Of a stretch of DNA of 64,000 bases, positions 1-9,688 are shown piece after piece. The translations under genes were made by a program, and so were the position numbers. Position 1 is the stretch's first letter. Every line of letters starts with the position of its first letter. Source of the stretch: Nocardioides furvisabuli (GTDB lineage Bacteria; Actinomycetota; Actinomycetes; Propionibacteriales; Nocardioidaceae); NCBI RefSeq assembly GCF_021083185.1, contig NZ_JAIGQB010000001.1, forward strand, positions 310,001-374,000, in the 5' to 3' direction. The notes under the pieces are model-generated. The model had not been told where the DNA came from. It made no database searches and saw only the letters and a program-made list of their open reading frames with translations.

Positions 1-1556
1 ACACGGGAGCCGGCGGTCGACGTCTGCTGGTAGGCGTGGGGACGCAGCCCGTCGGAGGAGTCGCCGCGGAGGCCGACGATGTTCGCCCCGCTGCGGTTCC
101 ACGTGATCGAGGCGTCGACGCTCCCGCTCGCGTCGATCTCGGCGTGGACCGACCCGGTCACCTCGACCCACACGGGGACGGCGCCGATGAAGCCGCCACG
201 CACCATCGAGACCTCGAACAGCTTCTTCTTCCACTCCTGCTCGAACTGCATCTGGGCGGCGACCCGGAGGGAGTCGCGGACCTTCAGTCCGGCCCCCACG
301 CGGTAGGACCTCACCTCGAACCAGTCGACGTCGAGGCCCATCTCCACGACGGGGGTCACGACCACTGATCCCGTCAGGCTGGCCTGGGCCGACGCGTCGC
401 CCTGCGTGGTCTCCAGCTCCACGGCGACATCCGCGACGACCTCGGGGCCGTCGAGGCTGACCAGGCCCGAGGGAGCGCTGAGTCCGGCGGATGCGCGGGG
501 TGAGGGCAGCACCGAGACGCGCACGCCGTCACCCACGTCGGTGACCACGGGAGCGCCCACGGCGGTCATGGCGATCTCATCGGCTCCCGCCGGGACGTCC
601 TTGACGACGTCGGGAAGAGCGGCCGGCGTGCTCGTCATGACGGTGCCGGTGGCGAGCGCGGCGACGGACGTGACCTTCACCAAGGTGCCCGAGTCGAGCT
701 GTGGGCGCGGAGGTACGGCGACGAAGTCACCCACCGCGATGTCGCGCACGCTGGCAGGCGCGCCCTGGCCGAAGGTGAGCAGTCCGGTCGCAGGGTCGAA
801 GGACAGTGCCGCGGACTCGGCCGGCGTCAGCGCCTCGAGCTTGGGTGTCACCACGACCGGGTCCGGGGCGACTGTGAGCGAGGCTGCTGTGCTCGACACC
901 GCCGGAGCGCCCGCGAGCGCCGCGGCCGTGAGCCGGTAGTCGAAGGTCCCGGTGGCCGCAGCCCCGAGGTGTGCCGACACCGTGCCCGCTGCGTCCTGCG
1001 CCATCGTCGTGACGGTCACCCAGTCCGCCCCCGAGCGTTGCTGGAGGCTCACGGGTCGCCCGGGGCGAGCCGGGCTGAAGGCGCCGGTCACGGTGACCGC
1101 CTTGTTGACGAAGGTGCTCGGCGGGAGCGCGATGGTGGCGCCCTGCGCCGTCGCGGTCACGGAGCGGACCGGGGTGAGGAGCGCGCGGGCCTGTCGTCGG
1201 GGGACCGGGGCCAGCCGCACCCGCAGGCGCGCCTTCCCCGTCCCTGCGATCCGGGGCACGACGCTCACGCGGAAGGCGCCGCGCTTGGTGGTCGTGCCCT
1301 TCGCCACCGACTTCCACCGCTTGCCCTGCTGCTGCTGCACGACGAGACGGCGCTTGATGCGAGGGGACGACCGGCCGGTCAGCACGACGGCCTCGCCCGG
1401 CACCACGGAGCCCGGCGTGACAGTGAGGCTCGCCTTGGCCCGCGGAGCGGCTGCGCGCCCCGGCTCTGCCGCGGCCGTCGCCGGCACCGCCATCACGCCC
1501 GGCCCGAGCGCTGCCACTGCCACTGCCACTGCCACTGCGCGCCGCAGTCCGACCAT
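1..1556 (-). CDS. Secreted Ig-like-domain protein, C-terminus outside the window
   Basis: The reading frame is open from an ATG at 1556 to the left edge, about 518 codons, with no stop. It starts with a signal peptide: MVGLRR, an alanine-valine stretch written by four GCAGTG dinucleotide-codon repeats, then a hydrophobic run ending near residue 28 at ATAAA. Residues about 38-110 form a beta-rich Ig-like or jellyroll module (LTVTPGSVVPGEAVVLTGR, later QQGKRWKSVAKGTT), followed by a second similar module. The rest is Ser/Thr/Val-rich beta sequence. I do not recognise an enzyme domain in the visible part, so a cell-surface or exported adhesin or binding role is only inference. The N-terminal module resembles the one in the GH16 protein at 52147-53346. 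Confidence 0.8.
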   Translation of the reverse strand, partial: MVGLRRAVAVAVAVAALGPGVMAVPATAAAEPGRAAAPRAKASLTVTPGSVVPGEAVVLTGRSSPRIKRRLVVQQQQGKRWKSVAKGTTTKRGAFRVSVVPRIAGTGKARLRVRLAPVPRRQARALLTPVRSVTATAQGATIALPPSTFVNKAVTVTGAFSPARPGRPVSLQQRSGADWVTVTTMAQDAAGTVSAHLGAAATGTFDYRLTAAALAGAPAVSSTAASLTVAPDPVVVTPKLEALTPAESAALSFDPATGLLTFGQGAPASVRDIAVGDFVAVPPRPQLDSGTLVKVTSVAALATGTVMTSTPAALPDVVKDVPAGADEIAMTAVGAPVVTDVGDGVRVSVLPSPRASAGLSAPSGLVSLDGPEVVADVAVELETTQGDASAQASLTGSVVVTPVVEMGLDVDWFEVRSYRVGAGLKVRDSLRVAAQMQFEQEWKKKLFEVSMVRGGFIGAVPVWVEVTGSVHAEIDASGSVDASITWNRSGANIVGLRGDSSDGLRPHAYQQTSTAGSR

Positions 1557-1621
1557 CAGCTTCCCCCACCTCGAGCGTCCGGCAGACGCCGGCGCGGCCG
1601 AGGCTAAGGCGTGCGCGAGTC

Positions 1622-1633
1622 ACCCACGTGGGT
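1622..1633. promoter_or_regulatory. 12-bp perfect palindrome ACCCACGTGGGT
   Basis: A perfect palindrome centred on CACGTG lies about 66 bp upstream of the secreted-protein start at 1556, followed on the + strand by TTTT. It has no loop, so an operator is likelier than a terminator. No regulator is assigned. Confidence 0.3.
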
Positions 1634-1753
1634 TTTCAGCCATCGCGGTTCGCGCAACCGTGGCACGCGGCGACCGCCGGTTGCTCCGGGTCTCGTCGAG
1701 AAAGGGAGCGTCGCTGAATTGCGCCACAATGGCGACGCGCCTTTTTCCATTAA

Positions 1754-1785
1754 TTGGCGCGCATGCAGAAAAGCATCAATAATAC
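1754..1785 (+). promoter_or_regulatory. Candidate lsr2 promoter
   Basis: TTGGCG at 1754-1759 and AATAAT at 1778-1783 are separated by 18 bp and lie about 47 bp before the lsr2 start. The surrounding 90 bp are clearly more A+T-rich than anything nearby, as expected for an Lsr2-bound, possibly autoregulated promoter. An imperfect inverted repeat at 1710-1736 lies just upstream. Transcription start is inferred only. Confidence 0.4.
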
Positions 1786-1829
1786 GTCGTGGGGGAATTC
1801 GATTCGCTCTCATAGAAATGGAAAAGACC

Positions 1830-2153
1830 ATGGCGCAGAAGGTCAACATCGTCCTCGTGGACGACCTCGACGGCACCGAGGCCACCGAGACCGTCACGTT
1901 CGGCCTCGACGGCGTGAGCTACGAGATCGACCTCAACGACGGCAACGCCGCCGCGCTGCGCGAGGCGATGAGCGGCTATGTCGGCCACGCCCGCAAGGTC
2001 AGCGGCGGGGGGCGCCGCGCCCGCAAGTCCGGCGCCGCGTCGGCGTCGAACACCAAGGACGTGCGCGAGTGGGCCAAGTCCCAGGGCATGGAGGTCTCGG
2101 AGCGCGGGCGCATCTCCGCCGACGTGCAGCAGGCCTACGACGCCGCGCACTGA
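1830..2153 (+). CDS. lsr2: Lsr2 nucleoid-associated protein
   Basis: Lsr2 is the actinobacterial H-NS-like protein that dimerises and bridges A+T-rich DNA, silencing acquired genes. The 107-residue protein begins MAQKVNIVLVDDLDG, the family N-terminus for dimerisation, and ends with a DNA-binding domain carrying the AT-hook-like RGR core (VSERGRISADV) after a basic linker GGGRRARKSG. Length matches the usual 105-115 residues. I chose ATG 1830 because family members start MAQK; an in-frame ATG at 1818 would add MEKT. It is transcribed toward clpC but is separated from it by a strong hairpin, so it is probably monocistronic. Confidence 0.95.
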   Translation: MAQKVNIVLVDDLDGTEATETVTFGLDGVSYEIDLNDGNAAALREAMSGYVGHARKVSGGGRRARKSGAASASNTKDVREWAKSQGMEVSERGRISADVQQAYDAAH

Positions 2154-2171
2154 CGTACGCCCCTGTCGCCG

Positions 2172-2202
2172 GCGTCCGCTCACGTTCGCTGTGAGCGGAC
2201 GC
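2172..2202 (+). terminator. Perfect 12-bp hairpin after lsr2
   Basis: The arms at 2172-2183 and 2191-2202 are exact complements (GCGTCCGCTCAC and its complement) with a 7-nt loop. There is no T-run, as is common for hairpin terminators in high-G+C actinobacteria. It lies 19 nt past the lsr2 stop. The same DNA holds the ClgR-type box at 2184-2197. Confidence 0.6.
2184..2197 (+). promoter_or_regulatory. ClgR-type operator before clpC
   Basis: The sequence GTTCGC-TGTGA-GCG exactly fits the GTTCGC-N5-GCG motif described for ClgR, the Xre-type activator of clp and lon protease genes in actinobacteria. It ends about 30 bp upstream of a TAGGCT -10 element (2227-2232), a suitable position for an activator. 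The match is seen directly; regulation is inferred from the family. Confidence 0.55.
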
Positions 2203-2226
2203 TCTGGTGACTGGGGCGGGAACACG

Positions 2227-2232
2227 TAGGCT
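2227..2232 (+). promoter_or_regulatory. Candidate clpC -10 element (TAGGCT)
   Basis: TAGGCT lies 80 bp upstream of the clpC start and would give a leader of roughly 75 nt. No good -35 is visible, consistent with an activator-dependent promoter using the ClgR-type box. Confidence 0.4.
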
Positions 2233-2312
2233 GATCCCGGGCGTTGAGCCCAGTGTCCGCGCTCCCGCTCCGGCGGGGGACGGGCGGACCACGCAGACGT
2301 AGAGGAGCGCAC

Positions 2313-4892
<2,580 letters not shown>

Positions 4893-4921
4893 GACGAGAA
4901 GCCTGACCCAGCCTCACCAGA

Positions 4922-4953
4922 TCACCCCGGGAGCGCCCAGCGCCCCGGGGTGA
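4922..4953. terminator. Bidirectional hairpin between clpC and mutY
   Basis: A 10-bp perfect stem (4922-4931 with 4944-4953, arm TCACCCCGGG) lies 29 nt after the clpC stop. Its left arm begins on the mutY stop codon, so the convergent genes share one hairpin. Confidence 0.6.
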
Positions 4954-5806
4954 CCTGCGTCAGGAGGCCGTCGGCCTCGAGGCCGGCCAGGCACCGCTCG
5001 CGCTGCTCGGCCTGCGGCCACGCCGCCTCGACCTGTGCGGCGCCGATGCTCGACGCGGTCTCGCGGGCCAGCGCCATGATGCGTCCGCGGCACTGACGGT
5101 CGGTGCCCGCCCAGGCCTGTCCGCGCCGTGGGGGGCCGTCGTACGCCGGGAAGCCGGCACCGCGCCACGCGCACAGGTCCGCGACCGGGCAGGCGTCGCA
5201 CGACGGCTGCCGGGCCGTGCAGACCAGCGCGCCCAGCTCCATCGTCGCCACGGCCCAGGTGGCGGCGGTCGCCTCGTCGTCGGGGAGCACGCTGGTGGCC
5301 ACGTCCCGCTCCGCGCGGGTCACCGCGGTCGCCGGGAACTCCACGCCGGAGACGGTGCGGGCCAGGACGCGGCGCACGTTGGTGTCGAGCACGACGTGGC
5401 GCTGGCCGAAGGCGAAGCTGGCGATCGCGGAGGCGGTGTAGTCGCCGACGCCGGGCAGCGCGAGCAGGTCGTCGTACGACGTCGGCACCTCGCCGTCGTG
5501 ACGCGCGACGATCGCGACGGCCGCGGCGTGCAGCCGCAGGGCCCGCCGGGGATAGCCCAGCCGTCCCCACATCCGCACGGCCTCGCCCGTGGACTCCTCG
5601 GCGAGGGCAGCGGGGGTCGGCCAGCGCTCGAGCCACGCGGCGTGCACCGGCAGCACGCGGGCGACCGGCGTCTGCTGGAGCATGAGCTCGCTGACCATCA
5701 CCGACCACGGGCTTGCCGCCGTCCCGCGCCAGGGCAGCTCCCGCGCGTGGTCGTCGTACCACCTCAGCACGGCGTCGTGCAGGGCGGGGACAGTGGCGGC
5801 ATCCAT
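4922..5806 (-). CDS. mutY: A/G-specific adenine glycosylase MutY
   Basis: MutY removes adenine mispaired with 8-oxoguanine in base-excision repair. Over 294 residues one sees the catalytic Glu40 in SELMLQQT, a helix-hairpin-helix LPGVGDYTAS at 117-126, the catalytic Asp141 in VLDTNVRRVL, and a [4Fe-4S] site Cys196-x6-Cys203-x2-Cys206-x5-Cys212. The C-terminal NUDIX-like domain that recognises 8-oxoguanine is much reduced compared with 350-residue MutY, which is usual in actinobacteria. The ATG lies 7 nt behind TACGAT (5814-5819, minus strand), suggesting a leaderless message. Confidence 0.95.
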   Translation of the reverse strand: MDAATVPALHDAVLRWYDDHARELPWRGTAASPWSVMVSELMLQQTPVARVLPVHAAWLERWPTPAALAEESTGEAVRMWGRLGYPRRALRLHAAAVAIVARHDGEVPTSYDDLLALPGVGDYTASAIASFAFGQRHVVLDTNVRRVLARTVSGVEFPATAVTRAERDVATSVLPDDEATAATWAVATMELGALVCTARQPSCDACPVADLCAWRGAGFPAYDGPPRRGQAWAGTDRQCRGRIMALARETASSIGAAQVEAAWPQAEQRERCLAGLEADGLLTQVTPGRWALPG

Positions 5807-5873
5807 CGCGGCGATCGTAGGTGAGCCGGTGCGCCTGCGCCGAGACGGGCCGCCGGCTCCCTAACCTGACCCC
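5807..5873. promoter_or_regulatory. Divergent leaderless promoters of mutY and the anchored-protein gene
   Basis: On the minus strand TACGAT (5814-5819) lies 7 nt before the mutY ATG. On the plus strand TAACCT (5862-5867) lies 6 nt before the ATG at 5874. Both spacings would put the transcript start at the start codon. Confidence 0.5.
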
Positions 5874-6701
5874 ATGGCCTCGACCGTACGACCTCGCGGG
5901 CCGCTGCCGGCACGGGTCTACTGGACCCGGCGCATCGTCGTGCTCGGCATCCCGCTGCTCCTCGTCGTCGTGCTCGCGCGCGTGCTGGGTGGCTCCTCGG
6001 ACGGCAAGGACGCGACCACCCCGACGGCGACGCAGGCCGGCGCCAGCGTCACCGAGCCCGCCGCCGCGCCGACCGCCGGCCCGACGGCCGTCGTCGAGAA
6101 GGACCGCAAGGGCAAGACGGGCAAGAAGGGCAAGAAGAAGCGCGAGCAGGAGGTCGTCGTCCCGCCCGAGCCGGTGCTCGCCGAGCCCTCCGGGCCGTGC
6201 GCCGACTCCGACATCGTCGCGACCCCGGCCCTCACGACCGCCACCGGCGGCGCCGACGTGCCCATCACGGTCAACCTGCGCACTGTCGTCGCGGAAGCCT
6301 GCACCTGGCAGGTGTCCCCGCAGACGCTGACGTTGACCATCACCAGCGGCAGTGACTTCATCTGGAGCACCCGGGAGTGCCCCTCGGCTATCCCGGTGCA
6401 GGACGTCGTGGTGCGCCAGGCCGTCGACACCCCCGTCGTCGTGACGTGGGCCGACGCCAAGCGCTCGGACGAGACGTGCTCCGGTCGCACCGAATGGGCG
6501 TTCCCGGGCTTCTACCACGTCCTCGCGGCGTCCCTGGGCGGAGAAGGCACCGACGTGCAGTTCGAGCTCGTCGCGCCCCAGCCGGCCGTCGTGACCACCA
6601 CCGCCGACCCGAAGCCCGGCAAGAACGGCGGCAAGAAGAACAGGGACGGCGACACCTCGCACACGCCCGGCGAGGACGGCGCGGGGAACTCCGCGGGCTG
6701 A
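5874..6701 (+). CDS. Membrane-anchored extracytoplasmic protein of unknown function
   Basis: I do not recognise a named family. The 275 residues show a basic N-terminus, one hydrophobic segment at about 21-40 (IVVLGIPLLLVVVLARVLGG), a Thr/Pro/Ala linker, a lysine-rich patch at about 78-92 (KGKTGKKGKKKR), then a compact folded region at about 105-245 with four cysteines that could form two disulfides (PCADSD, ACTWQV, RECPSA, ETCSGR). The tail is hydrophilic (GKNGGKKNRDGD). This is the layout of an N-in, C-out anchored domain facing the cell wall, where the lysine patch may touch anionic polymers. The gene is alone between mutY and disA. Confidence 0.75.
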   Translation: MASTVRPRGPLPARVYWTRRIVVLGIPLLLVVVLARVLGGSSDGKDATTPTATQAGASVTEPAAAPTAGPTAVVEKDRKGKTGKKGKKKREQEVVVPPEPVLAEPSGPCADSDIVATPALTTATGGADVPITVNLRTVVAEACTWQVSPQTLTLTITSGSDFIWSTRECPSAIPVQDVVVRQAVDTPVVVTWADAKRSDETCSGRTEWAFPGFYHVLAASLGGEGTDVQFELVAPQPAVVTTTADPKPGKNGGKKNRDGDTSHTPGEDGAGNSAG

Positions 6702-6776
6702 CCGGGCGCTTCGTTCCCGTCAGGGACGGCGACCGGGCGCTTCGTTCACCTACGTCGTCAGCGGAGGGCTTCGTTC
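6700..6776. repeat. Three direct repeats of a GGGC(GC)TTCGTTC unit
   Basis: GACCGGGCGCTTCGTTC occurs exactly at 6700-6716 and 6731-6747, and a shortened copy ends at 6776. Spacing is about 30 bp. The first copy starts at the last base of the stop codon of the upstream gene. The function is unknown. Confidence 0.6.
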
Positions 6777-6841
6777 CTCAGTCGCGGGGCCCACTCGACC
6801 TGGCCACGCGACGCAGGACGCGCGACTGCGTGTCTCAGATG
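6776..6841. repeat. Dispersed intergenic repeat, copy A (3' end of disA)
   Basis: Positions 6776-6805 match 11457-11486 at 26 of 30 bases, all four differences being transitions, and both end in GTCTCAGATG (6832-6841 and 11527-11536). In both places the TCA within that block is the stop codon of the minus-strand gene (disA here). Between them lies a small hairpin, ACGCAG (6811-6816) with CTGCGT (6826-6831). It may act as a terminator. Confidence 0.6.
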
Positions 6842-7917
6842 TAGCGCTCGGTGATGCTCGACTCTGCCAGGCGCGAGAGGCCCTCGCGGACGCTGCGGGC
6901 GCGCAGCTCGCCGACCCCTTCGACGGCCTGGAGGTCGTCGATGCCGGCCGACAGGAGCTGCTGGAGCCCACCGAAGTGGTCGACGAGCCGGTCCACGACG
7001 GCGGCGGGCAGGCGCGGCACCTTCGCCAGCAGCCGGTAGCCACGGGGTGCCACGGCAGCGTCGAGGTGCTCGGCACCCCCGAGGCCGATCGCGCGGGCGA
7101 CGGACGCCGGGTCGACGAGCTCGGTGGGGGAGAGCCCCTCGAGCTCGGCGAGGTGGTTCTCCGGGCTCGCCTGGCGCCGCTTGCCCGAGGGGAGGTAGTC
7201 GCGCACGACCAGCTCGCGCTCGGCATCGACGCCCGTCACGAGCTCCTCGAGCTGGAGGGAGAGCAGGCGGCCGTCGGTGCCGAGCTCGAGGACGTAGTCC
7301 TCGATCTCACGGGCGATCCGGATGACCATCTCGAGCCGCTGGGCCACCACGGCGACGTCGCGCACGGTGACGAGGTCCTCGATCTCGAGCGCGGAGAGCG
7401 TGGCCGAGACCTCGTCGAGGCGGAGCTTGTAGCGCTCGAGCGTGGCGAGGGCCTGGTTGGCGCGGGAGAGGATCTTGCCCGAGTCCTCCAGCACGTGGCG
7501 GATGTCGCCGACGTAGGCGGCGATGATCTGCATCGACTGCGAGACCGAGATGACCGGGTGCCCGGTCTGCTTGGCCACCCGCTCCGCCGTGCGGTGGCGG
7601 GTGCCGGTCTCCTCGGACGGGATCGTGTGGTCGGGCATCAGGTGGACCGCGGCGCGGTGCACCCGGGTGATGTCCTTGTCGAGGATGATCGCGCCGTCCA
7701 TCTTGGCCAGCTCGCGCAGCCCGGTGGCGGTGAAGGGCACGTCGAGGGTGAAACCGCCGGTGGCGATCGAGTCCACGGTGCGGTCCAGCCCGAGCACGAT
7801 CAGGGCCCCGGTGCGACCGCGCAGGATCCGCTCGAGTCCGTCGCGCAGCGGCGTACCGGGCGCGATCGATGCCAGGGTCGCGCGCAGCCTCAGCTGCTCG
7901 TCGATGCGCTCTGCCAC
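6835..7917 (-). CDS. disA: DNA integrity scanning diadenylate cyclase DisA
   Basis: DisA makes cyclic di-AMP from two ATP molecules and halts synthesis on branched DNA. The 360 residues contain the DAC domain (about 1-145) with the DGA motif at 74-76 and GTRHRTAER from 105, a helical linker, and a C-terminal helix-hairpin-helix DNA-binding domain ([19 protein letters not shown]). The start is GTG 7917, preceded by GGAGGA. A TACACT -10 (7966-7971, minus strand) suggests a leader of about 40 nt. radA is directly upstream in the same direction; the two products are functionally linked in Bacillus. The stop codon lies inside a dispersed repeat. Confidence 0.97.
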   Translation of the reverse strand: MAERIDEQLRLRATLASIAPGTPLRDGLERILRGRTGALIVLGLDRTVDSIATGGFTLDVPFTATGLRELAKMDGAIILDKDITRVHRAAVHLMPDHTIPSEETGTRHRTAERVAKQTGHPVISVSQSMQIIAAYVGDIRHVLEDSGKILSRANQALATLERYKLRLDEVSATLSALEIEDLVTVRDVAVVAQRLEMVIRIAREIEDYVLELGTDGRLLSLQLEELVTGVDAERELVVRDYLPSGKRRQASPENHLAELEGLSPTELVDPASVARAIGLGGAEHLDAAVAPRGYRLLAKVPRLPAAVVDRLVDHFGGLQQLLSAGIDDLQAVEGVGELRARSVREGLSRLAESSITERYI

Positions 7918-8031
7918 CGGTCCTCCACCTGTTCGTGCTGGCGCCGCCCCCGGGCACCCCGGTGAAGTGTAGGGCGCTCCCGGGGTTTCGGCCGTTCCGT
8001 TAACAAGCCGTGACCTGCGGGCGCCGGCGGG

Positions 8032-9426
8032 CTACAGCGGCGGCGTGAGGTCGAGGGTGAGCAGGGCGCCGAACACGTCGTCCACCTCGACCACCCGGAG
8101 GCCGTCCACCACCCGGCGCGTCGGGATGCCGCGCTCGCTGGCGAGCGCGCGGCCGCGCGGGACGACCGCCACCTTGAAGCCCTGGCGTGCCGCCTCGGCG
8201 ATCCGCTGGGGCAGGTCGCGGACCCGGCGCAGCTCACCGGCGAGCCCGATCTCGCCGATCGCCACCGCCCCGCGCGGCGCGGGGACGCCCAGGTGGGAGC
8301 TGGCCACCGCGACGGCGATGGCGAGGTCGGCGGCCGGGTCGTGGAGCTTGGCCCCGCCGACGGTCGCGACGAAGGTGTCGCTGCCGGCGATGCGGAGCCG
8401 GGCGTGGCGGGTCAGGACCGCGAGGACCATGTCGACGCGGGACGACTCGACCCCGGAGACGGTGCGGCGCGGACGCTCCAGGGGGGAGGGGGTCAGCAGT
8501 GCCTGGACCTCGGCGAGCAGCGGTCGACGCCCCTCCATCGTCACGGCCACGCACGTGCCGGAGACGTCCTGGGTGTGGTGCTCGACGAACAACCCGGTGG
8601 GGTCGGTGACCGCGGCGATGCCCTCGGACGACAGGTCGAAGCAGCCGACCTCGTCGACGGGGCCGTAGCGGTTCTTCATCGCCCGGACCATCCGGAAGCG
8701 GGAGTTGCGGTCGCCCTCGAAGTGCAGGACCACGTCGACGAGGTGCTCCAGGACGCGGGGCCCGGCGATCGAGCCGTCCTTGGTCACGTGGCCCACGAGC
8801 ACCGTGGTGATGTTGCGGGTCTTGGCCACCCGGATCAGGGCCGCGGCGACCTCCTTGACCTGCGTGACCCCGCCGGGCACGCCGTCGATGCCGGAGGCGC
8901 CGATCGTCTGCACCGAGTCGACCACGACCAAGGACGGCCGGACCTCCTCGATGTGGGTGAGGACCGCACCCAGGTCGGTCTCGGCGGCCAGGAACAGCTC
9001 GTCGTGGACGCCGCCCGTGCGGTCGGCGCGCAGCCGCACCTGCGCGGCTGACTCCTCGCCGGTGATGTAGAGGGTGCGCTGGCGGGTGCGGGCAGTCTGT
9101 GCCGCGACCTCGAGCAGCAGCGTGCTCTTGCCGACGCCCGGCTCGCCGGCGAGCAGGATCGCGGCGCCGGGCACCAGGCCCCCGCCCAGCACGCGGTCGA
9201 GCTCGGGCACGCCGCTCGACCGGGCGACGGACTCGGTGATGGCGACCTGCCCGATCGGCACCGCCGGCGTGGAGACCGGGCCCGCCGCCGCGCGCATCGT
9301 GGGGGCGCCGACCTCGGCGACCGAGCCCCACGCCTGGCACTCGCCGCACCGGCCGACCCACTTGACCGTCTCCCAGCCGCACTCCGTGCAGCGGTAGGAG
9401 GAGCGGGTCTTCGCCTTGGTGGACAT
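8032..9426 (-). CDS. radA: DNA repair protein RadA
   Basis: RadA is a RecA-like, DnaB-type helicase for branch migration in recombination. The 464-residue protein has an N-terminal zinc finger (Cys13, Cys16, Cys27, Cys30), a RecA-like ATPase core with Walker A GEPGVGKST at 94-102 and the RadA signature in the variant KNRYG (normally KNRFG), and a C-terminal Lon-like domain. I chose ATG 9426 (MSTKAKTRSSYRC) because it begins the conserved zinc-finger region and lies 7 nt behind TAGCGT on the minus strand, so it is probably leaderless. DnaA-type boxes lie 85-138 bp upstream. Confidence 0.96.
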   Translation of the reverse strand: MSTKAKTRSSYRCTECGWETVKWVGRCGECQAWGSVAEVGAPTMRAAAGPVSTPAVPIGQVAITESVARSSGVPELDRVLGGGLVPGAAILLAGEPGVGKSTLLLEVAAQTARTRQRTLYITGEESAAQVRLRADRTGGVHDELFLAAETDLGAVLTHIEEVRPSLVVVDSVQTIGASGIDGVPGGVTQVKEVAAALIRVAKTRNITTVLVGHVTKDGSIAGPRVLEHLVDVVLHFEGDRNSRFRMVRAMKNRYGPVDEVGCFDLSSEGIAAVTDPTGLFVEHHTQDVSGTCVAVTMEGRRPLLAEVQALLTPSPLERPRRTVSGVESSRVDMVLAVLTRHARLRIAGSDTFVATVGGAKLHDPAADLAIAVAVASSHLGVPAPRGAVAIGEIGLAGELRRVRDLPQRIAEAARQGFKVAVVPRGRALASERGIPTRRVVDGLRVVEVDDVFGALLTLDLTPPL

Positions 9427-9433
9427 GGACCTC

Positions 9434-9439
9434 ACGCTA
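9434..9439 (-). promoter_or_regulatory. Leaderless -10 of radA (TAGCGT)
   Basis: TAGCGT read on the minus strand ends 7 nt before the radA ATG, placing the likely transcript start at the start codon. Confidence 0.5.
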
Positions 9440-9510
9440 GGCGAGGGCACCGACAGCGCAGGTACGCCGCGCCCCGGCACCCCGATCGCGGGGCACACGC
9501 GTGCCGGCCG

Positions 9511-9564
9511 CCGTCCACAGCGCGTACGCCGTGCCTGTGGACAACGTGTGGAACCTGTGGACAA
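9511..9564. promoter_or_regulatory. Cluster of DnaA boxes
   Basis: Two exact TTGTCCACA boxes (minus strand, 9536-9544 and 9556-9564) are spaced exactly 20 bp apart. CCGTCCACA on the plus strand (9511-9519) fits the looser actinobacterial consensus, and a weak copy lies at 9547-9555. The cluster sits in the radA-lacI intergenic region. Confidence 0.6.
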
Positions 9565-9663
9565 CCACCGCTCGGCTGGGGACGCGCCGGCCGCATGCAC
9601 CGAACCCGCTCACCCGTTCGGGCAGGCGTGCTACCACGTGGGTAAGGCTTATGCTGGCGCTCG

Positions 9664-9676
9664 TTGGATCGATCAA
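9664..9676. promoter_or_regulatory. Possible LacI-family operator
   Basis: TTGGATCGATCAA is a near-palindrome with a central CG, the typical shape of LacI-family sites. It abuts the ribosome site of the regulator gene that starts at 9689, so autoregulation is possible but untested. Confidence 0.3.
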
Positions 9677-9688
9677 GGGGGCAGCAGC

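Noticed and set aside
7047..7325. Arginine-rich plus-strand frame inside disA
   Set aside because: It is a shadow of the disA frame with no start signal and no recognisable content.
9511..9564. Chromosomal replication origin
   Set aside because: There are only three good DnaA boxes and no dnaA, dnaN, rpmH or A+T-rich unwinding region nearby.
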